Part shown: piece after piece, positions 17,889 to 26,778 of the stretch
How positions within the stretch are numbered: position 1 is the first letter of the stretch
How the letters are laid out: each line of letters opens with the position of its first letter
Assembly (NCBI RefSeq): GCF_004364155.1
Contig: NZ_SOAZ01000001.1
Span: forward strand, 124,001 to 188,000
Source of the DNA: Fonticella tunisiensis
GTDB taxonomy: Bacteria > Bacillota > Clostridia > Clostridiales > Caloramatoraceae
Direction of reading: 5' to 3'
Length of the DNA stretch: 64,000 nt
Made by a program: the position numbers and the translations under genes
The notes under the pieces: generated by a model
Databases searched by the model: none
What the model saw: the letters and a program-made list of their open reading frames with translations, nothing else
What the model was told of the DNA's origin: nothing

Positions 17889-19118
17889 ATGGCCGAAAAA
17901 AATGACAGCTTTTATGACAAGACTAGAGGCAAAAAAAAGCTTTCAATTAGAAATGTTATAATACTCATACTGATTACGAACTTAATTACAGCCGGTGTGA
18001 TTTTATATGCTCCCATAGCAGGAAGAAGGACTGTAAGCGCAGATGAGTATAAATTTTTAAATCAATTTAAAAAAATGATAACTGTAAAGGATATAGTTGA
18101 GAATAATTATATAAATAAGGTTGATGAGAATAAAATGGTAGAAGGGGCAATAAAGGGAATGGTAGATGCTGTTGGAGATCCCTATACTGTATTTCTCAAT
18201 CAGAAGGAATATCAGGATCTTATGACCCAAACTACAGGCTCCTATGCTGGAATAGGTACTTATGTTGGAGATAAAGAAGGAAGAATAGTTGTTATTGCAC
18301 CAATAGAAGACAGCCCGGCTGAAAAGGCAGGTATAAAATCAGGGGATATAATTTTAAAGGTTAACGATCAGGATGTTTCAGCAAAGGAAATGGATAAGGC
18401 AGTTTCACTTATGAAAGGAAAGCCTGGCACAGCGGTTAAGTTAACGTTATATAGAGAAGGGGTAGGAACAAAGGAAATTAGTATAACCAGGGCTACGATT
18501 ACAATGAAGACAGTAAAGGGAGAAATGTTAAAGGACAATATAGGTTATATTCGAATAACCCAGTTCGACGAAAATACGGCTAGCTCCTTCAGAAACACTT
18601 TGAACGGGCTGAAGGCAAAGGGAATGAAGGGCCTTATACTTGACCTCAGGGATAATCCAGGTGGACTATTGGTTTCATCTACAGAAATTGCCGATATGAT
18701 TTTAGGTGAAGGTAAAATAGTATCTACTGTTGATAAAAGTGGAAAGGAGGAAGTAATCAAATCTGATCAGAATAAACTTGATCTACCACTTGCTGTACTT
18801 GTGAATGGAGGAAGCGCCAGTGCATCGGAAATACTGTCGGGTGCTATAAAGGATTTTAAGGCAGGAACTCTAATTGGAACAAAGACTTTTGGAAAGGGAA
18901 TTGTTCAAAACATTATCGATTTGCACGATGGTAGTGCTGTTAAGGTTACCATGGCAAAGTATTATACACCATCGGGAGCTTCTATACAGGGTGTTGGAAT
19001 TACGCCTGATATAGTTATAGATCTGCCTGAAAAAGTTAAGCAGAATCCTGGAGATATAAAACCTGAGGATGATACTCAGCTTCAAAAGGCAATAGAAATC
19101 ATTAAATCTAAGATATAA
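17889..19118 (+). CDS. C-terminal processing protease (S41, CtpA/CtpB type)
   Basis: Membrane-anchored serine protease of 409 residues: one N-terminal helix (about 20-40), a PDZ domain (about 95-180: YVGDKEGRIVVIAPIEDSPA) and an S41 domain. The catalytic Ser is in NGGSASASEILSGAI and the Lys in TFGKGIVQ. The start at 17889 has GAGG 9 nt upstream. An extended -10 (TGTTATAAT, ending 17831) lies upstream. CtpB homologues act in sporulation signalling; that role is possible here but not shown. Confidence 0.93.
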   Translation: MAEKNDSFYDKTRGKKKLSIRNVIILILITNLITAGVILYAPIAGRRTVSADEYKFLNQFKKMITVKDIVENNYINKVDENKMVEGAIKGMVDAVGDPYTVFLNQKEYQDLMTQTTGSYAGIGTYVGDKEGRIVVIAPIEDSPAEKAGIKSGDIILKVNDQDVSAKEMDKAVSLMKGKPGTAVKLTLYREGVGTKEISITRATITMKTVKGEMLKDNIGYIRITQFDENTASSFRNTLNGLKAKGMKGLILDLRDNPGGLLVSSTEIADMILGEGKIVSTVDKSGKEEVIKSDQNKLDLPLAVLVNGGSASASEILSGAIKDFKAGTLIGTKTFGKGIVQNIIDLHDGSAVKVTMAKYYTPSGASIQGVGITPDIVIDLPEKVKQNPGDIKPEDDTQLQKAIEIIKSKI

Positions 19119-19205
19119 TTAGTCCGTTATATTTAGTTTTATGTATGTTTTGCTATTTTATTGGCGTTTATGATTACCTATTGGATTCGACAATATGTTA
19201 ATTAG

Positions 19206-19247
19206 AAAAGTGCTACCGGAATATATATATTCCGGTAGCACTTTTTA
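19206..19247 (+). terminator. Strong palindromic terminator after ctpA-type gene
   Basis: A perfect roughly 20-bp palindrome: AAAAGTGCTACCGGAATA pairs with TATTCCGGTAGCACTTTT. It can act in both directions, although the next gene is also on the plus strand. Confidence 0.88.
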
Positions 19248-19257
19248 TACATCTGTC

Positions 19258-19286
19258 TTTACACCAGTATTTACATAGTATATACT
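19258..19286 (+). promoter_or_regulatory. Promoter of the ECF S component gene
   Basis: TTTACA (19258-19263), a 17-nt spacer and TATACT (19281-19286), leaving a leader of about 27 nt. Confidence 0.55.
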
Positions 19287-19319
19287 TATATATATACATC
19301 GATGTTAGGAGGGGGTAAC

Positions 19320-19817
19320 ATGAAGGATGTAAGAAAGTTAACTTACACGGCATTATTGACAGCTATGGCTATGGCTATACCATTTCTAGTGGTTTTAAAG
19401 GTTCAAATTCCACCCTTTACAGCAACATTAACAGCCCATGTACCTATGTTTATTTCTATGCTATTGGGCCCTGGGGCAGCAATAATGGTAGGGTTGGGAT
19501 CTGCCCTTGGATTTTTCATGAATCTTGGTTTAGTGGTAGGTGTCAGGGCATTTATGCATGTTTTCGTAGGGCTTGCAGGAGCAGTGCTTATTAAAAAGGG
19601 GATACCCTTCAATAAGGTGGTCGTGGTTACAGCGCCACTCCATGGCCTTCTTGAAGCCCTTGTGGTGGTGCCTTTTACAGGTTTTAACGTCTACAGCATA
19701 CTTATGATAGTTGGAGTTGGAACAATACTGCATCACGCAGTTGATGGAATTATATCTTCAGCATTAATTAAGATACTCGAGACAGTAAATGTATATGATT
19801 CTATAAAAAGTGCATAA
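19320..19817 (+). CDS. ECF transporter S component, substrate unknown
   Basis: A 165-residue membrane protein with about five helices (LTYTALLTAMAMAIPFLVVL, GPGAAIMVGLGSALGFF and others) in the layout of vitamin-binding ECF S subunits. The N-terminal A-rich motif that contacts the T subunit is present (TALLTAMAMA). No EcfA or EcfT genes are adjacent, so it would share a common energising module. A vitamin such as niacin is possible, but nothing in the sequence fixes the substrate. AGGAGGGGG precedes the ATG at 19320. Confidence 0.75.
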   Translation: MKDVRKLTYTALLTAMAMAIPFLVVLKVQIPPFTATLTAHVPMFISMLLGPGAAIMVGLGSALGFFMNLGLVVGVRAFMHVFVGLAGAVLIKKGIPFNKVVVVTAPLHGLLEALVVVPFTGFNVYSILMIVGVGTILHHAVDGIISSALIKILETVNVYDSIKSA

Positions 19818-19827
19818 ACACGAAATG

Positions 19828-19860
19828 GACAGTTTCACTAAAAGTGGCTGTCTTTTTTTT
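19828..19860 (+). terminator. Terminator after ECF S gene
   Basis: GACAG (19828-19832) pairs with CTGTC (19848-19852), with inner CAC/GTG pairing, followed by eight T's. Confidence 0.8.
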
Positions 19861-19909
19861 ATTTATGAATATATTATAGATTAGCTTGTTCATAATTTGT
19901 TAACGGGTC

Positions 19910-19926
19910 TGTCACTTAGGTGTCAC
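19910..19926 (+). promoter_or_regulatory. Direct repeat, candidate response-regulator site
   Basis: TGTCAC at 19910-19915 is repeated at 19921-19926, start-to-start distance 11 bp. It covers the -35 area of a possible -10 TAAGAT (19937-19942) before the exporter operon. OmpR-type regulators bind half-sites one helical turn apart, and such a regulator is encoded downstream. Confidence 0.45.
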
Positions 19927-19978
19927 GGTTGCTAAATAAGATATGAAATATGAATTAAATAATCAGGAGGGAAAATGG

Positions 19979-21313
19979 ATGAAAAGAAAGGTGGTCAAGG
20001 CTATGGCAATTACTCTATCAATACTTGTAGTTGCTGTAGGGGTATACTTCGTAATAAAAAAATACACGGGAAGTAAGGGGACAGCTTCAAACAACTCTTT
20101 TTTGATTCAAACCGTAAGAAAGTCCGACATAACGGTTAGTGTCAAGGCAACGGGGAGTGCCTATGCTTCAGTGATTAAGGAAGTAGCTCCAAATAACAGC
20201 GGGGAATTAAAGAATTTAAATGTCAAAATAGGGGATACAGTTAAGAAGGGAGATGTCCTCTTTAAAGTTGAAAGTGAGCAGTTAAGACAGCAGCTTAACA
20301 ATGCTAAATCAAATCTTGAAACACAGAAGCTGAAGCTTGAAAGCTTAAAGAAGCAGCTGGAAAATCTAAACAGTTCTGAAAATGCAAATAATAATACTAA
20401 TAATAATGCTCAAAGGACAAGTGCTGAAGATCTACAAAATCAGATAGATATGCAGGAACTTCAAGTAGAGGATGCACAGAATAATTTAAATTATGCACAG
20501 CAGCAGTATAACAACATGACTGTTAAGTCTCCTATTAATGGAGTTATAACGGCAATAAATAACAACAATGGAGATGATGTTCAATCAGGGAAACCGGTTC
20601 TTACAATAGTAGATACATCTTCTTTAAAGATAAAGGCGTCAGTCGATGAACTCGACATTTCAAAGGTAAAGGCAGGGCAAAAGGTAAAGGTAACATTTAA
20701 TGCCATTGAGAATAAAACTTACGATGGGGTAGTTGAGTCGATTTCAGATATGGGAACAACCCAGAACAACGTTACAACCTACGATACGGTAATTACACTC
20801 AATGATATATCAGGAGTTAAGGTTGGAATGACTGCAAACATAGAAATCGAAACTGCAAGCAAACAGCAGGTATTGGTTGTTCCCGTAGAGGCGCTGATTG
20901 AAAGAAACGGCAAGAGTTATGTCATGGTTGAAGAAACGAATAATAATTCGTCCAGTGCAGGTGTAAATGATGAAACAAATACACAAAGAAATGGGGTGCA
21001 ACAAGGAAGTGCGTCATCACAAAGTCAGCTCCGTGGAAATGTTGGGGATTCGGGAAACAGTTCATTCCAGAGAGGAACACAGGGATCTAATAATAGATGG
21101 TTAACCAATGTAAATGGAAGATTAGTAGAAGTGAAAACTGGAATTGAAAACGAAAATTATGTAGAGATAACTGAGGGACTAACCGAAGGCCAAAGAATAC
21201 TTGTGACAATACCACAAACAAGTGGAAGCAGCAATAATACCAATAATACTCAGAGAAGAAATAATATGGGAGGCTTTGGTGGAGGAATCGGAATGCCGGG
21301 CTTTAGACAATAA
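19979..21313 (+). CDS. MacA/YknX-like periplasmic-adaptor subunit
   Basis: HlyD-family adaptor of 444 residues with one N-terminal membrane helix (about 8-25), a lipoyl/barrel-sandwich domain split by a coiled coil (about 95-165), and a beta-barrel (SSLKIKASVDELDISKVKAG). It should link the ABC permease encoded downstream to export of a peptide or drug across the wall. Unusual features are an Asn-rich hairpin tip (NNNTNNN), a long Asn/Ser/Gln-rich insert around 320-375 and a Gly/Met tail. AGGAGGG precedes the ATG at 19979. First gene of a three-gene operon. Confidence 0.88.
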   Translation: MKRKVVKAMAITLSILVVAVGVYFVIKKYTGSKGTASNNSFLIQTVRKSDITVSVKATGSAYASVIKEVAPNNSGELKNLNVKIGDTVKKGDVLFKVESEQLRQQLNNAKSNLETQKLKLESLKKQLENLNSSENANNNTNNNAQRTSAEDLQNQIDMQELQVEDAQNNLNYAQQQYNNMTVKSPINGVITAINNNNGDDVQSGKPVLTIVDTSSLKIKASVDELDISKVKAGQKVKVTFNAIENKTYDGVVESISDMGTTQNNVTTYDTVITLNDISGVKVGMTANIEIETASKQQVLVVPVEALIERNGKSYVMVEETNNNSSSAGVNDETNTQRNGVQQGSASSQSQLRGNVGDSGNSSFQRGTQGSNNRWLTNVNGRLVEVKTGIENENYVEITEGLTEGQRILVTIPQTSGSSNNTNNTQRRNNMGGFGGGIGMPGFRQ

Positions 21314-21326
21314 GGAGGTGAACTTC

Positions 21327-22058
21327 ATGGCTGAAGTTTTTAAAAACAGTGAAGTCATAAAAATGACTGGTATTGGAAAGACATATAAAATGGGAAGTAG
21401 TGAATATGTGGCTTTAAAAAATATTGATTTAACCATACATAAAAGTGAATTTGTTGCAATTATAGGACCTTCCGGAGCAGGGAAGACGACACTTATGAAC
21501 ATAATAGGCTGCCTGGACACCCCAACTCAGGGGGAATATATACTTGATGGTATTAATACAAAATGCAGTGATAACAAGCTGGCTGAAATAAGAAACAGCA
21601 AAATAGGTTTCATATTTCAAAATTATAACTTACTTCCAAGGCTCAGTATTATTGAAAATGTAGAACTCCCCCTTTTATATATGAATATTGCTTCCAGGGA
21701 AATCAGAGAAAGGGCCCTGGAAGCAATAAGAAAAGTAGGTCTGGAATTCCATATAAAACATAAACCTACTGAGCTTTCAGGAGGACAGATGCAAAGGGTT
21801 GCCATAGCAAGGGCCCTTGTAACAAAACCGCAGATTCTTCTTGCCGATGAGCCTACAGGAGCTCTTGACAGCAAGACTGGTAAGGAAATCCTTCAGATAC
21901 TTAAAGATTTAAACGATGAAGGCAATACCATAGTATTAATAACCCATGATATGAATATTGCCAGTGAGGCAAAAAGGATAATTACAATAAAGGATGGGGA
22001 AATTATATCCGACGTACCCAATGAAAAGTTTTATAAAGGGGTGAGTGTATGCAGTTAA
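21327..22058 (+). CDS. MacB-type ABC exporter ATPase
   Basis: ATPase subunit of 243 residues with Walker A GPSGAGKTT, signature LSGGQMQRVAIARAL, Walker B ILLADEPTGALD and H-loop LITHD. It belongs to the LolD/MacB group. The ATG at 21327 lies 6 nt after AAGGAGGTG. The end overlaps the permease gene by 10 nt. Confidence 0.94.
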   Translation: MAEVFKNSEVIKMTGIGKTYKMGSSEYVALKNIDLTIHKSEFVAIIGPSGAGKTTLMNIIGCLDTPTQGEYILDGINTKCSDNKLAEIRNSKIGFIFQNYNLLPRLSIIENVELPLLYMNIASREIRERALEAIRKVGLEFHIKHKPTELSGGQMQRVAIARALVTKPQILLADEPTGALDSKTGKEILQILKDLNDEGNTIVLITHDMNIASEAKRIITIKDGEIISDVPNEKFYKGVSVCS

Positions 22059-23218
22059 GAAGGCTTATAAAAATGGCTGCAACTTCCATCTGGGCGAATA
22101 AGATGAGGTCCTTCTTAACAATGCTCGGAATAATCATTGGAATCTCCTCAGTAATAGTACTGGTTGGTATTGGAGAAGGTACCAGAAAACAGGTGCAGAA
22201 TCAGATAGAGAAGCTTGGAACAAATCTTATTACTGTAAATTTAACAGGGAGAAGAAACGTTGGATTATCTAATAGCGAAATTGAAGAGTTAAAGACCAAG
22301 CCAGGAATTAAATCCATAGCCCCTTCACTTCAAAGCAGCGTTAATCTTAAGGCAGGTACAAAAACATACAGTACAACCCTTGAAGCTTCAACGCCGGAAT
22401 ACTCGGAAATTAGGAAAATTAATGTAAGCAGCGGACGATTTATTACAAAAAGAGATGTGGAAAACAGATATCAGGTGGCGATTGTTGGAATAGATGTAGC
22501 AAATGAACTCTATGGCACAACAAATGTGGTAGGGCAGTCAATGCAGGTCAATGGAGTTAGCTTCACCATAATTGGAGTTTTAGAACCTCAGGGAAGTTCA
22601 ATGGGAGGTTCAGGAGATGATAGAATAATAGTGCCCTTAAGCACAGCACAGAGATTGTTGAAAAATACGGAAATAAGAACATTCTATATTGAAGCATCGA
22701 GTAAAGATGAGGTGAACAATGCCAAAGGATATCTTGAATTATTCCTGAGCAAAAAATTTAAAAATGATACAAACAGCTATAGAGTGTTTGACCAGACAAG
22801 CCTCCTGGATACTGCCAATGAAACAAGTAAGAGTATGACCATGATGCTTTCGGGAATTGCAGCCATATCGCTTATAGTTGGTGGAATTGGCATAATGAAT
22901 ATAATGCTTGTATCTGTAATAGAAAGGACAAGGGAAATAGGAATAAGAAAGGCTGTGGGAGCAAAGAGAAGGACAATTTTAGTTCAGTTTCTGATAGAGT
23001 CAGCAGGAATAAGCTGTCTTGGAGGAATAATTGGAGTTTTGGTTGGCTTTCTAACTGCCCATGGAATTAAGACTTTATTGAAGATGCCAGTGTCGATATC
23101 AGGCATCGTGGTAGTGGGTTCAGTTACTTTCTCTGTTGTTGTTGGAATTATATTTGGAATGTACCCGGCAAGTAAGGCTTCAAAACTCAACCCTATTGAT
23201 GCTCTAAGATTTGAATAG
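22049..23218 (+). CDS. MacB/FtsX-type ABC exporter permease
   Basis: Permease of 389 residues: an N-terminal helix, a large MacB_PCD extracytoplasmic domain (about 45-235) and three C-terminal FtsX-fold helices. The junction motif IGIRKAVGAKRRTI is typical. With the preceding adaptor and ATPase it forms a tripartite exporter of the YknXYZ kind; in Bacillus this protects against a self-produced toxin, while the substrate here is unknown. Confidence 0.93.
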   Translation: MQLRRLIKMAATSIWANKMRSFLTMLGIIIGISSVIVLVGIGEGTRKQVQNQIEKLGTNLITVNLTGRRNVGLSNSEIEELKTKPGIKSIAPSLQSSVNLKAGTKTYSTTLEASTPEYSEIRKINVSSGRFITKRDVENRYQVAIVGIDVANELYGTTNVVGQSMQVNGVSFTIIGVLEPQGSSMGGSGDDRIIVPLSTAQRLLKNTEIRTFYIEASSKDEVNNAKGYLELFLSKKFKNDTNSYRVFDQTSLLDTANETSKSMTMMLSGIAAISLIVGGIGIMNIMLVSVIERTREIGIRKAVGAKRRTILVQFLIESAGISCLGGIIGVLVGFLTAHGIKTLLKMPVSISGIVVVGSVTFSVVVGIIFGMYPASKASKLNPIDALRFE

Positions 23219-23226
23219 TGAAATGA

Positions 23227-23262
23227 TTCCTCTACGAATAACCGTAGAGGAATTTTAAATTT
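23227..23262 (+). terminator. Terminator of the exporter operon
   Basis: TTCCTCTACG (23227-23236) pairs with CGTAGAGGAA (23243-23252), followed by TTTTAAATTT. Confidence 0.82.
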
Positions 23263-23298
23263 ATAGCGATTTTTATATAATAAATATGAGGTGATACC

Positions 23299-23985
23299 AT
23301 GAATGGGACCATTTTAATAGTTGATGATGAAGAAAGACTGAGAAATCTTATTGAAGCTTATCTTAGAAAAGATGGATATAATGTAATTCAGGCAGAAAAT
23401 GGAGCTGATGCAATAAAAACTTTAAAAAGAAATCAGGTGCATCTTGTTGTGCTCGATGTTATGATGCCTGTTATGGATGGCTGGGCAGTTTTAAACGAGA
23501 TGAGAAAATTCACTGATATTCCTGTTATAATGCTTACCGCAAAATCTGAGGATGAGGATAAGCTTCTGGGATTTGAATTTGGAACTGATGTATATTTAAC
23601 AAAGCCCGTGAGTCCTAAGATAGTAAGTGCAAATGTAAAGGCTCTTATGAAAAGAACTTATCATATTCAAAACAACAGCATCAAGAGAAGCGATTTTGAT
23701 GGTTTATACATCGATGAGGAATCACATAGGGTTACGGTAAATGAAAGTGAGGTTTACCTTTCACCAAAGGAATTTGAACTGCTGTCGTACCTGGTTAGAA
23801 ACAGGGGAATAGTTTTAAACCGGGAAAAGATACTGGATGCGGTATGGGGAATTGATTACTATGGAGAACTTAGAACGGTAGACACACATGTTAAGAGGCT
23901 TCGAGAAAAACTTGGCGAAAAGGCTTATTTAATATCCACCGTTAGGGGAAGCGGTTATAAATTTGAGGTGAAAAATGAAGTTTAG
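23299..23985 (+). CDS. OmpR/PhoB-family response regulator
   Basis: A 228-residue regulator. The receiver domain has the acidic pair VDDEE, phospho-acceptor Asp in LDVMMPVMDGW and the Lys in LTKPVSP. The C-terminal winged helix spans about 130-226 (YLSPKEFELLSYLVRNRGI, RTVDTHVKRLREKLG). It overlaps the sensor kinase gene by 11 nt. Position directly after the MacAB-type operon suggests that it controls that exporter. Confidence 0.93.
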   Translation: MNGTILIVDDEERLRNLIEAYLRKDGYNVIQAENGADAIKTLKRNQVHLVVLDVMMPVMDGWAVLNEMRKFTDIPVIMLTAKSEDEDKLLGFEFGTDVYLTKPVSPKIVSANVKALMKRTYHIQNNSIKRSDFDGLYIDEESHRVTVNESEVYLSPKEFELLSYLVRNRGIVLNREKILDAVWGIDYYGELRTVDTHVKRLREKLGEKAYLISTVRGSGYKFEVKNEV

Positions 23986-25459
23986 AAAAAGCATTACAAA
24001 AAAGCTCTTTATAGTGAACGCTATTATATTTGCCGCATTTATATTGAGTACTTTAATCATTCAAACCTTATTCTTTGAAAAATTCTATATAAATAAAAAA
24101 AAGAGTGAACTCCGAGGAATGATGCAGAAGTTTAAATCAAGCTATACAAATGCAAAAAGTGATGGAGAGCTGGATAGTATAATTAATGAATTACAGGATG
24201 AATATGGGTATAAAATTGTTATAATAGATGGATTCGGCAGAATAAAGCCTAATATATATTCCTTTGATGTGAGGGATGAAATTGACAAAAACAGGATAAT
24301 ACGTGAAATTAGTCTGTATGTCAGAAACACTAATTTACTGGAAGATATAATGAGTAAAGATGGCATAACAACATATGTAACTGAAAATAAAGTTTTTGCC
24401 AGAAGAAATATAATTTGTGCCTTCTATAGTAAACAAAATAATGAATTTGTGTTTACAATGGCATCCTTTCAGCCAATCGATGAGGCTGTTAGCGTTATCA
24501 GGGAATTTTACGTTTATTTTTTCATTGGAGCAATAGTAATAGTAGTTTCCCTATCGTTAGTATATTCAAATATGATAACAAAACCTCTTATTGAGATAAA
24601 CAGAACTGCAACCAAAATGGCAAAACTTGATTTTGGTGAAAAGTGCAGGGTTAATAGTGATGACGAAATAGGAAATCTTGCAGCATCCTTGAACTTCCTC
24701 TCTGAAAATCTTAATAATGCACTAACTTCATTAAGGGGGGCCAAGGAAAAACTGGAAGAAGACATTGTAAAGGAAAGAAAGCTTGAAAAAATGAGAAGGG
24801 AGTTTATAGCTGCGGTATCCCATGAACTAAAAACTCCTATTAACCTGATAGGAGGTTACGCAGAAGGGTTGAAGGACGATATTTTTGAAGATAAGGACAA
24901 GGAGTATTATCTTGATGTAATAATAGATGAATCGAAGAAAATGGGAAATCTGGTTTCAGATATGCTGGATTTATCCCAGCTTGAATCGGGAAACTTTAAG
25001 CTTGCGAAGGAAGAATTTTATATTGATAAACTTATTGGAACAACGGTTAAGAAGCTTACAGGTATCATTAATCAAAAGAAAATCGATATTACAATGAATC
25101 TGATTGATGATATCAAGGTTTTTGCTGACTGGAATAGAATTGAACAGGTTATCACCAACTATCTGACCAATGCAATAAGACATACTGATAATAACGGAAG
25201 TATAACAATCAATATGAAAGATGCTGATAACAATGTGATCGTTGAAGTAATAAACACGGGGGATAAAATTCCTGAGGATGAAATAGCAAATATCTGGGAT
25301 AAGTTTTATAAAATTGATAAATCAAGAAATAGAAGCCTTGGCGGAACTGGAATAGGTCTTGCAATAGTAAAGAATATTATGTTGCTTCATGAGGGGAGCT
25401 TTGGGGCAGAAAATACAGAAGATGGTGTTAAGTTTTATTTTAGTTTAAAAAAGGCATAG
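23975..25459 (+). CDS. Sensor histidine kinase
   Basis: A 494-residue membrane kinase: helix about 12-33, an extracytoplasmic sensor region (about 34-170), helix about 172-195, HAMP, then HisKA with the phospho-acceptor His in AVSHELKTPINLIGGYAEG and a HATPase_c domain (GGTGIGLAIVK near the end). GAGGTG precedes the ATG inside the regulator gene. Partner of the upstream OmpR-type regulator. Confidence 0.93.
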   Translation: MKFRKSITKKLFIVNAIIFAAFILSTLIIQTLFFEKFYINKKKSELRGMMQKFKSSYTNAKSDGELDSIINELQDEYGYKIVIIDGFGRIKPNIYSFDVRDEIDKNRIIREISLYVRNTNLLEDIMSKDGITTYVTENKVFARRNIICAFYSKQNNEFVFTMASFQPIDEAVSVIREFYVYFFIGAIVIVVSLSLVYSNMITKPLIEINRTATKMAKLDFGEKCRVNSDDEIGNLAASLNFLSENLNNALTSLRGAKEKLEEDIVKERKLEKMRREFIAAVSHELKTPINLIGGYAEGLKDDIFEDKDKEYYLDVIIDESKKMGNLVSDMLDLSQLESGNFKLAKEEFYIDKLIGTTVKKLTGIINQKKIDITMNLIDDIKVFADWNRIEQVITNYLTNAIRHTDNNGSITINMKDADNNVIVEVINTGDKIPEDEIANIWDKFYKIDKSRNRSLGGTGIGLAIVKNIMLLHEGSFGAENTEDGVKFYFSLKKA

Positions 25460-25485
25460 AATTTAGAGTCAAATAAATAATTCCA

Positions 25486-25518
25486 CTGGCATAAAATACT
25501 ATGTGCCTTAATTCTTTT
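25486..25518 (+). terminator. Terminator of the two-component operon
   Basis: GGCATA pairs with TATGTGCC (a bulge present), followed by TTAATTCTTTTTT. Confidence 0.65.
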
Positions 25519-25570
25519 TTGTGCATATACTTATTTTAAGAGTAAAAATCAATTAGATGGGGGATTTTTC

Positions 25571-26653
25571 ATGGCAACTAAAAAGTGTTACCTGGTATCA
25601 GCAAATACATCAGCAGGATTTGTTTCCTTTTTTGGCTATGTGCTTAAAGATGCAGAGAGGGCGTATATTATTAAAGGTGGTCCGGGCTGTGGTAAATCTA
25701 CATTTATAAGGAAGGCAGGGGAAGAACTCTTAGACTCAGGGTTTGATGTGGATTTCATTTACTGCTCTGCTGACAAAGATTCCCTGGACGGTATTTTTGT
25801 ACATGATGTAAATATGGCAATTGTGGATGGAACTGCACCACATGTTATTGAGCCTAAATATCCTGGAGCCGTTGAAAGGATACTTTATTTTGGGGATTTC
25901 TGGGATATCGATTATTTAAGATCTCATAAAGATAAAATACGTTACTTTATTGATGAAATAGGCTATGAATATAACAAATATTTTAATTACATGAAAAATG
26001 CAAAGCTTATACATGATAAACTGGAGGCTGAATACACTAAGGGAATGGATTTTGATAGGGCTGATATTTTAACAGAGCAAATGATTAAAGAAACCATCAT
26101 AGGTAAGAAAAATAAAATGGGAAGTGAAGTGCATAGATTTGCCGGTGCACTAACACCACAGGGACAGGTCTCATTCTATAATCAACTTACGGTTGGAATT
26201 AAGAACAGATATATTCTAAAGGGGAGACCAGGCACAGGAAAATCAACTATGGAAAAGAAAATAGCCAAGGCTGCACTTGAAGCAGGTTATGATGTTGAAT
26301 ATTACCACTGCGCCTTCGACCCAGATAGCATTGATATGATTATAATTCCGGAGTTGAGTTTTGCGATGCTTGATGGAACAGCACCACATGTGTTTGATCC
26401 GGAAGAAGGGGATAAACTTGTCGATATGTTTAGATTCGTAAATACTAAAATAGTTCGTGAAGAGGAAGACCCAATAAAATCTATAGCTGAAGAGTACAGA
26501 GAGGAAATCAACAAGGCCAAAAAGGTATATGAAAGAATAAAAAGACTCCATGATGAGTTGGAAAAATACTACGTTGATGCAACGGATTTCAATGAGGTGG
26601 ATGCTTTAAGAAGAAGGATTGTAAATTATATAAAGGCAATGAAGGAGCAATAA
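25571..26653 (+). CDS. Tandem P-loop ATPase of the PRK06851 type, function unknown
   Basis: A 360-residue protein made of two related halves. Each has a Walker A (KGGPGCGKST near residue 37 and KGRPGTGKST near 218), a conserved YxYCxxDxDS-like stretch (DFIYCSADKDSLDG and EYYHCAFDPDSIDM), and the motif MxxxDGTAPHV (VDGTAPHVIEP and LDGTAPHVFDP). No signal peptide or membrane helix is visible. This duplicated NTPase is widespread in Clostridia and Bacilli but I know of no assigned role. It is monocistronic, with AGATGGGGGA before the ATG. Confidence 0.8.
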   Translation: MATKKCYLVSANTSAGFVSFFGYVLKDAERAYIIKGGPGCGKSTFIRKAGEELLDSGFDVDFIYCSADKDSLDGIFVHDVNMAIVDGTAPHVIEPKYPGAVERILYFGDFWDIDYLRSHKDKIRYFIDEIGYEYNKYFNYMKNAKLIHDKLEAEYTKGMDFDRADILTEQMIKETIIGKKNKMGSEVHRFAGALTPQGQVSFYNQLTVGIKNRYILKGRPGTGKSTMEKKIAKAALEAGYDVEYYHCAFDPDSIDMIIIPELSFAMLDGTAPHVFDPEEGDKLVDMFRFVNTKIVREEEDPIKSIAEEYREEINKAKKVYERIKRLHDELEKYYVDATDFNEVDALRRRIVNYIKAMKEQ

Positions 26654-26673
26654 ATAAAACTGGAAATTGTTTA

Positions 26674-26704
26674 AATGGCTGGTTTTCTAATCAGCTATTT
26701 TTTA
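26674..26704 (+). terminator. Terminator after the tandem ATPase
   Basis: TGGCTG pairs with CAGCTA (one G-U pair), then six T's. Confidence 0.65.
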
Positions 26705-26715
26705 TTTGATATATG

Positions 26716-26744
26716 TTGACGGTCCTTATTTGGAGAGATATAAT
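26716..26744 (+). promoter_or_regulatory. Promoter of uvrB
   Basis: TTGACG (26716-26721), a 17-nt spacer and TATAAT (26739-26744). The predicted start falls at about 26751, next to the SOS box. Confidence 0.8.
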
Positions 26745-26753
26745 CAAAATATC

Positions 26754-26765
26754 GAACGGATGTTC
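26754..26765 (+). promoter_or_regulatory. LexA (SOS) box before uvrB
   Basis: GAAC-GGAT-GTTC at 26754-26765 matches the Gram-positive LexA half-site pattern GAAC-N4-GTTC. It lies just downstream of the -10 element, where a repressor would block transcription. Confidence 0.75.
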
Positions 26766-26778
26766 TTGAGGTGAAAGT

